A stretch of DNA of 64,000 nt, taken from positions 63,942,647-64,006,646 of the forward strand of contig OX638135.1 in the NCBI GenBank assembly GCA_951804985.1. The letters run 5' to 3'. The translations under genes and the position numbers were made by a program. The DNA is from Dryomyza anilis (taxonomy: Eukaryota; Arthropoda; Insecta; Diptera; Dryomyzidae). Positions 37,500-48,560 of this stretch are shown here, in pieces; the first letter of the stretch is position 1; the number at the start of each line of letters is the position of its first letter. The notes beneath the pieces are model-generated. The model was not told where the DNA came from, made no database searches, and worked only from the letters and a program-made list of their open reading frames with translations.

Positions 37500-37918
37500 G
37501 TCCATGTCGGACTTCAGGACTTGACAACGTGGCCAATGCTTAGCCAAACTTGGGCGGCCAAGTCTAGGTGAATTAGTCTTCGCCCAAGACTCGACCAACC
37601 TTGAGCTTCCAAGACATGGTTCATAAGTCTTCGTCTAAGACTCGTCCAACCCTGAGTAGCCAAGTTCATTAGACTTTCATCGGTGATTTATCTATACGGT
37701 ATTGTAGTCAGATAGCTCGACGTTCTTATAGGCCAAACTATTATTATTATTAATATATATATGCAGGTGTGTCATTGTACTATATTTTTGGTTGAATCTG
37801 TTCCAGTGGGATTAAAAAATCACCCAAGTACGTCATTGGAACTTAGTTAGGTGAATCGGTTCCATAAAAGCACCCGAGTGCGTCATTGGAACTTTTTTGG
37901 GTGAATCTGTTTTGGTAG
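37500..37918. repeat. Two short tandem arrays
   Basis: At about 37575-37690 a ~62-bp unit with GTCTTCGCCCAAGACTCG repeats about twice and ends in GGCCAAACTATTATTATT, the same tail as SINE family A. At 37794-37918 a ~60-65-bp unit with CACCCAAGTACGTCATTGG repeats about twice. Both lie in the loop of the foldback element. Confidence 0.6.
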
Positions 37919-37931
37919 TAAGTCATACTGT

Positions 37932-38190
37932 AGCATCGGTGGCTCGATTAGTTTGTAGGTTGGACCATGAGCTGAAAAGTCCCCGATTCGATACCAGCGA
38001 CTGTCAACATAAAAAATAAAAATTGTTATTACTTCGCTACCTCTTGACTAACCTTCGAGAGTAAAACATTACTAACATAAGCTCTTACCCCGACTTTCGG
38101 ATTTAACTACATTAACCATTAACCATGAATTAACGGCATAAACCACTTTGCGTACAAATATAACACACACAGCTCGGCCAAATTATTATC
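37932..38190 (+). mobile_element. Strongly diverged tRNA-derived SINE
   Basis: It shows the same order as the family A SINE: a tRNA-like head with box B (GATTCGATACCAGC), CGCTACCTCTTGAC, TACCCCGACTTTCGGATT, ACAGCTCGGCC and a final AAATTATTAT. Identity is low and there are indels, so it is an old copy or a sister family. Confidence 0.6.
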
Positions 38191-38781
38191 GCTGACCACT
38201 TATACACGTGAGTCATCGAAACTGTTCACTAACATCATCCAAATTAGTTTTAGAGTCTATCGTTTCCATCGCAAGAACATTATTTTTGCTGCCCCGCACC
38301 CTAAGTTTTATTTTTGAGTAAAAAAAAGTATAAATCAAAAAATAATCGTTATTCATGAGCAAAAAAAGTAAAAATTAATTTTTATTTTTGATGTTTTAAA
38401 GTAAAAATTGAAATTCGATTTTTATTTCTGAGCAAGCAAACATAAAAATTAAAAATAATCGTAATTTTTTGATTTTTTGCCATAAAAATCAAAAATAAAA
38501 ATCACTGCAAATTTCAATTCTGCATGCGAAAATAATTGATTCTGCATTCTCAAAACTTGCGTACCTATTTTATAACACGTTGATTTTTTTCATTAAAAAA
38601 ATAAGAATAGCCGTTATTTACAGTTCCTGAAATATAATGAATATTTCGTATAGGCATATTTCTGTTTTTGTCAGAGCACGCTACACGTACCGTATGTCAA
38701 GAGAACACAAACACTATATTGCGAATTACGATGCGTATACTCAAACTTAAACGACAACTTTTCGTTGCTACCCTGTATCAT

Positions 38782-38852
38782 CACATGGCAACTAACAAAC
38801 GCATGGCAACAGACAGACGCATGGCAACAGACAGTCGCATGGCACCACACTA
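38782..38852. repeat. 18-bp minisatellite, short allele
   Basis: About four units of GCATGGCAACAGACAGAC, homologous to the longer array at 18844-18960. Array length differs between the two copies of the host element. Confidence 0.75.
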
Positions 38853-39010
38853 CATGTATGTATCAACAGTCATCCAATTGGCAACAACAACGAGTTTTCT
38901 TTGTTGTACAAAACATTTCCCGCCAAAAATTGTATCAAAAGCTTAGACGCTGCTTTATTCGCATTTTTACTGTTTCACTTTCAAACGAATCAGCGGATAT
39001 GTGAAAATAA

Positions 39011-39726
39011 AACCAGTTGGGAAGGTTAGATCACACGGGAAATTTTAAAGTAGGTGTAATTGTGATAATTAGGATTATCAAAATTATAGTCGGTCTAAGC
39101 CGACTATAAATACCCTACACATATGTGTGGTTACCATTCAAAGTGATATATAGGTCACCAGGGTATACGAATCCTGAAAATAACTACAAACATTCAATCG
39201 TTGAAGAATTTCCATTCATTTGATACCCATATTTACAAATGGGTAGGTGTACCGAATTTCGATTTTTTTTTTGTGAACCACAAGTCTTTTCGCCGGAAAA
39301 CATTATTATCATGTATTTGAGCATGATGTCAATATATATTTCACCAAAAAAGTTTACCTAAGCACGTATACATAAAAATTGATCTTTATATGTACATTTT
39401 ATATGAGGTATTTGAACATAAGTGGTCGGATCATAGGTCACAATGGACCGATCTCGCACATACAGCGTAGGTATATTAGTAATCTAAGTTATAAGTTTCA
39501 TTTATCTAGCTCTTCAATTTTAAAAGTAGTAGGGATTTCAACAGACAGACAGACAGACGGACAGACAGACGGACAGACAGACGGACAGACGGACATCGCT
39601 AAATCGACTCAGGAGGTCATGCTGATCAAGAATATATATACTTTTCCATACCGGAGATGCTTCCTTCTGGGTGTTACAAACGGCGTACCAAACTGAATAT
39701 ACCCTTTCACTCTTAGTGTAGGGTAT
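39011..39726 (-). mobile_element. mini-me-like element, nearly full length
   Basis: This is the reverse complement of the copy at 8759-9420, from AACCAGTTGGGAAGG to TTAGTGTAGGGTAT. Its GTCY microsatellite (39542-39597 as CAGA/CGGA repeats) is the longest of the copies here. The insertion point is fixed by comparison with the uninterrupted related site near 19125-19135 (GTGAAAA then AAACACAAAAAG). Confidence 0.8.
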
Positions 39727-40139
39727 AAACACAAAAAGCCATATCAGCCAAATGAGGGACACTGTTAAAATGTTCATATATTAAAAATATATTGTTGTGG
39801 TTTTATAAGTTAAATGAGATAATGCACATAGAACTTAATTTAAGAAAAACTTAATAATTTTACAATTAACAAAAAAAATGTGCATAAAAGTAAAACAAAA
39901 TAATGTAAAATTTCAATGCATATGCACAATCGACGAACGAACTAGAAAAAAGAGAAACAACATTAAAAACAGTATTATTTTTAAGATGCATATTCTTAGC
40001 CTTGAAAAACTAGAAAATAAAAACACATATCTTCATTAATGTTCACGTTCATAAATATTTTGCGCGCTTTGCATTGTTACTTGTAGTTCAATATTTATTT
40101 TTTTTTTTAATTTATAGGCAAGAGAGGTAGCGTCGCAAG

Positions 40140-42690
40140 GAACAATGTTTTCCATGAAAAAAATGTTTTTTTTTTTGTTTAAATATTAACCAACGCTCAG
40201 GGGATGCCCCCTATTCATGCAAAGCAATGTGTTGATCGTAAGAGGGGATGATAGGTTAAAAGGAGGGGGGAAAGATAGAGTAGTGTCGGTGAATATTTGT
40301 TTTGAACTTGCCAATATCAAAAATGTCGGGAAAAACGGACGCAAGGAGATTGTTCCACAAACGAATCGTGCGACTGAAGAACGAATTATCTCTATAATGC
40401 GTGGTTCTGTTGAGAACCGAGTGGACTACGAAGGGGTGGGCTTGGTTTGACGCCCCAGTAGAACGAGAGAACACACGAGCTGGTGGAATCAGGCCATGTA
40501 TTTCCCTCGAACACTTACCGTTGTAATACCTATAAAACAAGCTTACACACCCAACGGTCCTTCGGTGCTCAAGAGAACCAATAGACGATGAGATATTTTC
40601 ATCCCCTATCAAATATATATCGCACGTTGTTGAATTCGGTCCAGGAACTATAAGGAGGATTTTGAAGCTCCTGCCCAAATGTGCGAATTGAATTCCATTT
40701 TAGGCCGTATATAGGTAGTGTAGACAGTGCGTAGGTCAGCAGGAGTGAAGTATGTTTTACACCGTTTTAAAAAGCCGATACACTTGGCCGCTTCTTTCGA
40801 CACATTAAATATGTGATCATTCCAACGGAGATCACATTGAATTGATATGTCCAGAACGTCAAGAGCAGCTGACTGCGCAATATCCACAGCACCCATATTG
40901 ATGGGTGGGAGGGGTGAATTCATTCTTTTGTGGGATAACAGACAACATTGGGTCTTGCTGGCATTAAAATTTACTCTATTTGCAACACCCCACTCGGAGA
41001 TTGATTTAAGGTCAGTATTGAGCGTGTCATTCATAGTGCGTCTTTTACTCTACATCTCCGAAGAGTTTGGGCGCTTGTTGAACGGGTACAAATGTTACTG
41101 TCATCTGTAAAGGAATGAATTGGGTTCTGGGTCAATGACAGAAGGTCATTGATAAATACCAGAAATAGGGACGGGGATAGGACGGAACCCTGCGGAACTC
41201 CAGAATTGATGGAATGTTGTTCTGAAAAACACCATCCATCACAACTCGTATAGAACGACCCTGGAGAACACTCGATATCCATCGAGTAAAAGATTCACCG
41301 ACACCAAATGCAATTAGTTTTGGAACTGGAGCTCTATGCCACACTCGATCAAAAGACTTGGAAATATCGAGAGCAACAGCCTTACTCTCCCCGAACTGGT
41401 GAATACAATTATTCCACTTTTCGGAGAGGACCGCCATCAAGTCACCTGTGGATCTGGCCTTACGGAAACCGTATGGGCGGTCATTGAGCAATTCGTTGTG
41501 CTCAAGATAGTTCACAAGGTGTAAGTTAATTATGCTCTCCATTACCTTGGAGAGTGCAGAGCATATTGCAATGGTTCGGTAATTGGCAGGGTTCGTAGCC
41601 TCGCCCTTTTTCGGGACTGGCTGGACATTGGCAACCTTCCAACAAGATGTAAAAACTCCTATCGTGTAGGAGATGTTGAAAAGGTTACGCAACGGACAAG
41701 CCAGCGTTGACGCGCACTTCTTCAACACATGGGCAGATATGCCATCTGGCCCAGAGGCTTTGTTAATGTTGAGGTTTGCTAAAACCTTTTTAACTGTCCG
41801 AGTTCGAAAATGAATCTCCGGCATTGCAGAAGAAACAAAATCGACATCGGGCAGTGGTTGATTGGAATCTGGGAGCGTTGAATTATTTGCTAATAATTCT
41901 GCCAAGAAATTAGCTTTATAAACCGGGTCAGTGAAGGTCTGGCCATTCATAATAAGAGTTGGAGTAAACGTTATCGTCTGATTCTTCACTCTTTTTACGA
42001 ATGACCATAAATTGTTACTACCTCTATGGTAGAGTAGGACCTTTTTGCGCGCGTTTTGTTCGTGAAGAAACTTTTCTGTCAGCATTCTTGTTAGAACGCC
42101 AATTTTGAAAGGCTTCCTCTTTCGACCTGACTACAATCCTGCAAGTCTCATTAAACTATGAGTGGTCCTCGGGTTTAATGCTAATTTTTTTAGAAGGTAT
42201 GAAGGAAATAACATTTTGTACCATTAAAGCCGCGGCATTTATGTCTCTGTCAGCGAAACACAATTTCCAATTAAAGTTACGAACCCAACGCAACCCAATT
42301 TGCTTTTTTGTAAAGCCATACAGTCCTCTTCGGGGCTTTAATCGAAGAGGCGCGTAAACTAGAATACGAAAACTCAGCGGCAACAGTACAGTAGTCGGAC
42401 ACACTATGTTGTTGCTGCAATTGATACACAACGTCACTCCGAATAAATAGAACGAGACCCCTATGGGCAGAAAATAATGGCACACATTTATACTAAACAC
42501 GTTAAAAAGACTAGAGACGACACGACACGTCCGTCCCCCATAAGTGCGTTGACGCTATAAAATTCCCCAATTCCTCGGTAGCATTTCCACGAATCATCAA
42601 AATCTAAGATAAGTGACGCGAGACAAGGGACCAGCAGAAATAGTTGTACATATGCACATAATATTGACCACATTTGTTTGTTATTTTTTG
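40140..42690 (-). pseudogene. 5'-truncated non-LTR retrotransposon (LINE) on the minus strand
   Basis: From 42690 down: endonuclease end and linker (KRTVWLYKKANW near 42320), the RT finger region (NKASGPDGISAHVLKKCAST near 41750), LNDRPYGFRKARSTGDLM near 41460, VALDISKSFDRVWH near 41360, and GVPQGSVLSPSLFLVFINDL near 41180. A catalytic segment reads HSFTDDSN instead of the usual ADD. The thumb contains NASKTQCCLLSHKRM and IGFLKRCKTYFTPADLRTVY. The end ...FKTNIHRHYSIFPPSF is followed by an A-rich tail (T-rich on plus, about 40140-40180). Frames are disrupted near 41280, 41030 and 40670. A jockey/CR1-related clade is likely but not decided. Confidence 0.8.
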
Positions 42691-42699
42691 TCTACAATA

Positions 42700-44203
42700 A
42701 ATGTTAATGCTAAAAATAAGATTCAGATAAAAAAAATTTAGTCAAACATTTTATTTTTTGGTCTTCAATGTGGTACATTTCAAAATTTCTACTGTGTTGT
42801 TTACGACAAATGACTGTGGGTTTACACTGAATAAAATCTATTTTTATAATCAAATTTATTTTATAATAATACAACATTATACGAATAATGTTGTATGATA
42901 AATATATACATATATAAATATATGATAAATATACACTAAGAAAACGAAAGCTGGTTGAAAAGAATAAAAGCCTTAAACATCATTGCAGTTGCAAATTATT
43001 CAAGTCAAATATTTAACACTTTTTGTAATATTTAGACAATATTAATAGTTTTGCTACAAAAGCATTAATATCTGTGGAATATGTGAATATTTGCAACAAT
43101 GCTACCTATTTATCTAGTAGTTGCAGTGAATCTACCACAAAAATGACATTTTTCGTGATGTTTATATGAAATATCTCACAAATAATACAAAATATGTGAT
43201 GTTTACAAATTATTTAAACTTTTACTGCAAATTTATTTGTATTTCCTGCATATGGGAATTGTTAAAGCGAGTAGTATTTTAGTTGCAGCAACACTCTCAT
43301 AAACATTCTGTTTCGTGTATAGTTCAAAAATATATATTTTTAAAATGAGTGAATTTGCTTAATATATGGTTTATTAAATTTATAATACTGCCTTTCTAGA
43401 CAAAACCAAATATCTCTATTGTACATTCCTCGAAGTACAATAGTACATTTCTCGATAAAATTAACAAACAACAATTAATATTTCCACTCTACTTCAAACA
43501 TTTTAATTTTTCAGTGCATTTTTTTTTGGGAAACAAAGACAGCTTGATCGACTGAGCGTTTTTGCAGTTCACACCAGTGATGCCAACTATAGGGGAATTC
43601 CCCAATCTGTGGGGAATTTTAGTCTTAGTAGGTAATCGGTGAATGATCCACTTTTGGTGGGGAAGGATTGGAATATATGGGCATATTCCAACTTTTGATA
43701 GAATTTCATATGAAAATTTTAAATCAAACATTTTTACTTTTAGATTTGATATCATAGTACAATAAAAAATTTTTGTAATGAATTTAAACGCTTTCAATTC
43801 GTTTGGAAAATAATAAATTCAGGTAAAATCGGATTCGATCGAAAACTGGATCATACCTCTATATTCCAATCATGTGAAAGATCATAATTTAGCTTTATTA
43901 GAAGCAATCTATTAAATCTATTAAATACGATTTATAGATCTAGATAAATTTCTTTAACATTTTTTGAATGTATCTGATGTTTTTAAATAAGGGATACATT
44001 TTTACTTAATGTAAGTCCTGCAAATATAACTTGCTCCTTAATAGTTGAAAAATATTGTGTTCAGTATTTTAAAGATTGTGATTATTGGGAATTTAATATT
44101 TCGAAACTAAAAATGAAAAAATATAGTAAAAAAAATTTCAAAATTAAAAAATAAAATCTAAAATAATATATATTTACAACTGCACATTTGTTTATACAGA
44201 TAT
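42700..44203. other. AT-rich DNA without recognisable gene
   Basis: No coding frame recognised. A perfect 12-bp stem hairpin ATACAACATTAT/ATAATGTTGTAT lies at about 42876-42903. A GC-richer patch near 43560-43680 contains GGGGAATTCCCC-like and CAGTGATGCCAAC words, which could be the end of a mobile element, but no partner end was found. Confidence 0.4.
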
Positions 44204-44207
44204 TTAA

Positions 44208-44974
44208 GGTTCAGTTTTTCAGTTGAATTTAGTTTGTGGTTTAAACTTCGTTTAAAAACAGAATCGATTTTTTCAGTGAACTTCAACAGTCATTTAATCT
44301 TAGTTTAAACGACCGATCACTTTTCACTATTTTCTGTCGCTGCGTTGTTTCACAAATTATTATTAATTTTTGTATTTTTGCACACTATTCATTAAAACTA
44401 AACTCTCACGTGCACTTTAGTTGTTCGATCCGTTGCTAAAATTTAAAGTTACATTAATTTAATTTTTTTGAAATCATTTTTGAATTTATTTAATTTTGAA
44501 TGGCATTTATCAGAAGTCAAAATCGAGAGAATTGTTTGTCATTAGCTTGTGGTCCCATATGTATTGACTTGGTCTAAGTTCATTTTAAAATATTACTGAA
44601 AAACTGATAACAAAATTAAACGTCGTTTAATTTAATTTAATTAAACGGAGTTTTAACTACGTTTACACTAGCACTGAAAAACTTGCCCTAAATGGTTAAA
44701 TTTAATTTTCGATATAGTTTGCTCCTATTAAAAAATATTTGTATCTGCATAAATTGCCCATTTTCAGTACTATTTTAAACCAAGTTTAATATAATTAATT
44801 TGTTTAATATGATCCAATATTTCACATATATTTAAAATTTCATATTAACTGAGTACTAATTGTCTATCCATCTGTCTGTAAACTTTAAAGAAATTCGGAC
44901 ATTTTGACTTGAAACTATAGACTTTTGCAATATTTATTTAAGCTACGTTTAAACTTTCACTGAAAAACTGGACC
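44208..44974. mobile_element. TTAA-flanked MITE-like element
   Basis: The left end GGTTCAGTTTTTCAGT is mirrored by ACTGAAAAACTGGACC at the right. TTAA lies on both outer sides (44204-44207 and 44975-44978). TTAA target sites are used by piggyBac and Kolobok elements. Further TTTAAAC/GTTTAAAC motifs repeat inside both ends. No transposase, so it is non-autonomous. Confidence 0.7.
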
Positions 44975-44978
44975 TTAA

Positions 44979-45570
44979 TTAATAAATATAGCACCACTTG
45001 GTAATAAAAATAATTTTTCTCATGGAAATGACTACCGCTTTCTTTAATATAATCAGCATCTATAAAAATTTAAATAATATTGAAGTCATTTTTACGTCAT
45101 TACAAATAACAAACTTATATATAATAATATCTGATGAAAATATCTATTTCTATACAAACTTTTATATCAGCGATTAAAGCAATTTTTGTTTAAATATCTT
45201 ATAATATTATTACAATCTGAACAAAAAAATTAAACAATTCAATTAGAATATATTTAGATATTATTCCTTATATTTATAAGGGTATTTAGAATTACGTTAC
45301 AATTACATTCAAGCCAATTCAAACAAATCTTTTGTATCCATGTATTGACATTATATTTACATTCTTGTGATACATCTGCCCTATTTAACTTAGCATCTCC
45401 AGTCCAAAAAAATTCATCAGGTCCTTTTTTTTGGATTTTATCCACTTAAAATAATCCGTGATTTTTGACTTTTTTTTAATTTTTTTGGTTTCCGTACATT
45501 ATTCGGGAATATTTATTTATTTAATACGTGTAAAGGCGGCACGTCGGGGGGAAGAGATTTAGCGTACATA
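44979..45570. other. AT-rich DNA without recognisable gene
   Basis: No coding frame or repeat recognised. Confidence 0.4.
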
Positions 45571-46267
45571 CGGCGCACATTGGGAAAAATGGTATAAAAC
45601 GCGCGTATTTGCATGAAGGAATGTACCATTAAGTACTTTATGGTACGACCATTGATCTTATGGTTCATGAATTAATAGTTTTTCTTTTTAAATCAAAAGT
45701 TTTCTAATTAATTCAATAGTATTTGAAAAATTCAGTACCATAAATTTAAATATTTCAATATTATTATTTTAAATAGAATAAATACTGTTGTTTTAATGGT
45801 TTCCTCCTATAATTATAAACGTGGTGTAAAAAACATAAAACGAATACAAACATGTTCGTTTTGTACGTCATTCTGCGTGTTTACTCAAAATGGTCGCATG
45901 TATTTTTTTGTAATAATCCACATTATTAAACGCGACATTGGTAAGAACTCAATGTATTTAATGTAAATAAATTATATTTATATATTTATTTATATTTTTA
46001 TTTAGTACAGAAAATAAATAAAACATCGAACTTCTATTATGGCAACGGACTCGAAAATAACTGCAGACTCAAGTACTACAATCAATTATTGGAAACCAAA
46101 GCAAACATTATATGTGTCATAACCTTTTGCAGCAAGAAGTGTTTTTTATGTTTGTGTTGTCAAAATGAATATCAATTTCGACATTTAAATAAAATAAATT
46201 ATACATAAATTAACTAAAATACATTTTTGTTTTAATAAATTATTAGGAAAATGTAATTCGACTTTAC

Positions 46268-46486
46268 CATAAAATTAATAATACGTATCATTAAATTTGT
46301 ATATGTCTTTCTTATTGTAATTAAAATATCACAATATAAAATTTATGGTACAACCACACATTGTATTAACAGTTTCAATATTACTGAACTAATGGGACGC
46401 ATCCTATTGTCCAATTTTAATGGTATAAATTATTGTTTTTCTATTGAAATACTATCAATTTACCATGATTTTTTTTCTGGGTGTAT
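46268..46486. repeat. Interspersed repeat shared with 16638-16852
   Basis: Nearly collinear with the first locus, ending in the same TTTTTTCTGGGTGTA. It lies inside the Transib-like element, with different flanks. Confidence 0.7.
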
Positions 46487-47918
46487 CTCTATATCTCTGC
46501 AACCACCGAGCCGATCTGGTCAAAATTTAAGTAACTCTTTGTTAAAAACCTTTTTACATAAACTAGAACTTAGTTCTGACTTTCACCACCAGATGCCGCT
46601 AATTTTTACAACTTTGTAACTTCTGAACCGATTTGGATCAAATTTAAAATAGTGATTCTGTGTTAAGTATTAATTTATCTAAACCGTAAATTTGGTATAC
46701 ATTTTACCACCAAAAGGCGTAAAGAACCTAAATCCATATCTCTGTAAGCACAGATTATATCTGGATGAAATTTAATATAGAGACTCTCTAGAGACCACCA
46801 GAGGGTGCTATTTTTTACACCTCGGTAACCTCTGGTCCGCTTTAGACCAAATATTACAAAGTAACACTGTGTTGAATACCGATTCATTTAAACTATAATG
46901 AGTTTAAACTATAAATAATTTTTTAATTAATATACAAATTTAAAAAATAAATTTATAAGTAAAACAAAAAACTAATAGTAAAACTTGTTGTTTCGAAAAA
47001 TATGAGCAAAAATATATTAAAATATAAAAATTAAATGAAAATATAAAAAAAAATTAAGAATAAAACTAATTTCATGCATTTTCATTTAAATAATGCAAAA
47101 AATATCTGTTTGGTATTTAAAAGGTCCATGAATAATAGATCTCCAAAAATGTATGGGATCTACAATTCTATCAAATTCGATATAATTAGTTTTATTTGTC
47201 TGTTTTAATGGTTAATTTTTATGAACATTTAATTAACTCAACCATTCTACGTCCAATCTTTGTTTCCAAGGTACCGTTGGAAATGTTTTGACACCTAATA
47301 TATCTACAACCACTTGTGAGATTTTATAAAATTAGTTTATAAAAATTAGTCTACAGCGAAAATGTTTAAAAAAATCAATGCAGATAACATGAATTTTTGG
47401 TTTTCTGTTATACTCAGTATGTAATAAAAATGTTCCTAAACAAATTTGAATATTTTAACCATTTTACTCTGTGAAAGTCAAACGCAATTTTTTAGTAGGC
47501 ATTTCTTGCCAATATCTGTTAAGATATTTCCTCATTTTAAGAATTATTTTAAAAATTCAGTTTTGTGAATAAAAAAAAAATCACAAAATTTTGACTTTGA
47601 AGGTCCACAGAATATCCTTAACATTTTTTTAATTATTCTTTAATATTTTTGACACCAACTTTATATTTGATTTATAGCTATAAGTATAAAGAAAAATATT
47701 ATATTAAATAAAACATAAACTACAAAAACCCGACTCGCGTGACCTTTAAATCACGTTCTAAAAATCTGAAAAAATATAGACAATTCTTCTGCATAGGATA
47801 ATTCAAAAATCGTATAACCGTTTCAAAAATTAAATATTTTTCGTTTTTGTGGGGCACCCTAATGCACAAATCTATATTACACATTGGACGCACTATAACT
47901 TGTGAATTCCATAAGTTA

Positions 47919-48199
47919 ATATAATAATAATAGTTTGGCACTACAGTCCTATAAGAACTTAGACCGAGCTCTCTCACCATTTTAAGCTGTGCGTGTTATA
48001 TTTGTACTCAAAGTGGTGGGACCTACAGTTTATTGCCGAATCCGAACGGCGGGTGAGAACTTTTCATAGGCAATGTTTTACTCTCGTAGGTTTGCCATTT
48101 ACTGCCGAGAGGTAGGGCGGTATAGAAAAATGTTTCTATGAAAAGATGTTGTTTGCCCAGTCCAGGCTTGAACCGGGGACCTTTCGGCTCGCAGTCAAA
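47919..48199 (-). mobile_element. tRNA-derived SINE (family A) with 10-bp target duplication
   Basis: Minus-strand copy of the SINE at 32595, 5'-truncated within the tRNA head (box B GGTTCAAGCCTGG retained), with the tail ...GCCAAACTATTATTATTAT. CCATAAGTTA occurs at 47909-47918 and 48200-48209, a perfect duplication that proves retroposition into the Transib-like element. Confidence 0.9.
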
Positions 48200-48335
48200 C
48201 CATAAGTTACCAAAAATAAAATAACATTTCTAGATTCTCCATTAAATTCTACTATTAGAATTCTAGAATAATTTTTCAGTGTTTTGGAGCGACAGAAAGT
48301 TCATGCGCGTATTTTATGTTGTTTTTCCCAATGTG

Positions 48336-48560
48336 CGACGTCACCTGACCCATTTTAATCTTGCACCGCAGGCAAAACATTTCTGATGAACAATTTTGCA
48401 AATAAAATTTTCGGCATGATTTATTTCGGCTTTTGTTTTCTTTACTCACATGCGTCAGAGTGCGTTTCAGCTTTAAAACCGAAGAAAATGTATTAAATTG
48501 TTAAATTGACGTACTTGCATTTGATCCAAAAGCATTCACGGTTTGACTTCTTCTTCTGGT
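48336..48560. other. Spacer without recognisable feature
   Basis: Short stretch between the Transib-like element and the BEL/Pao remnant; nothing recognised. Confidence 0.35.

Larger units (their letters stand above)
36955..38520. mobile_element. Foldback element with ~300-bp inverted arms
   Basis: The left arm (about 36955-37275) and right arm (about 38200-38520) are inverted copies. Both contain AATAACGATTATTTTTGATT modules, then TTAGGGTGCGG and GATGAAAACGATAGACTC-type sequence. The loop of about 0.9 kb holds two small tandem arrays and a diverged SINE. No coding capacity. Exact ends and target duplication are unresolved. Confidence 0.65.
36091..40100. mobile_element. Second, diverged copy of the TAGTGATGAT hAT-like element, expanded by insertions
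   Basis: Collinear blocks match 18068-19740: about 36165-36440, 38630-39010, and 39727-40100. Shared words include AAGATCGAAGACAAATA, TAGGCATATTTCTGTTTT and TTAATGTTCACGTTCATAAA. Its termini are not intact; the right side is cut by a LINE. Insertions between blocks are a TA-flanked MITE (36447-36911), a foldback element (36955-38520) and a mini-me copy (39011-39726). Confidence 0.7.
45576..48335. mobile_element. Transib-like DNA element, non-autonomous
   Basis: The left terminus CACATTGGGAAAAA and its inverse TTTTTCCCAATGTG (ending 48335) match exactly for 14 bp. Similarity continues as ACGCGCGTATT...GCATGAA inside both ends. The outer 5 bp are CGGCG (45571-45575) and CGACG (48336-48340). 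Transib elements have a CGNCG target duplication and termini near CACWATG, so the fit is good but not perfect: the duplication differs at the middle base and the terminus reads CACATTG. No transposase was recognised. It contains a repeat shared with 16638 and a SINE. Confidence 0.6.

Noticed and set aside
39538..39777. Cys/Leu/Ser/Val repeat frame (SVCLSVCLSVC)
   Set aside because: Translation of the GTCY microsatellite in the mini-me element.
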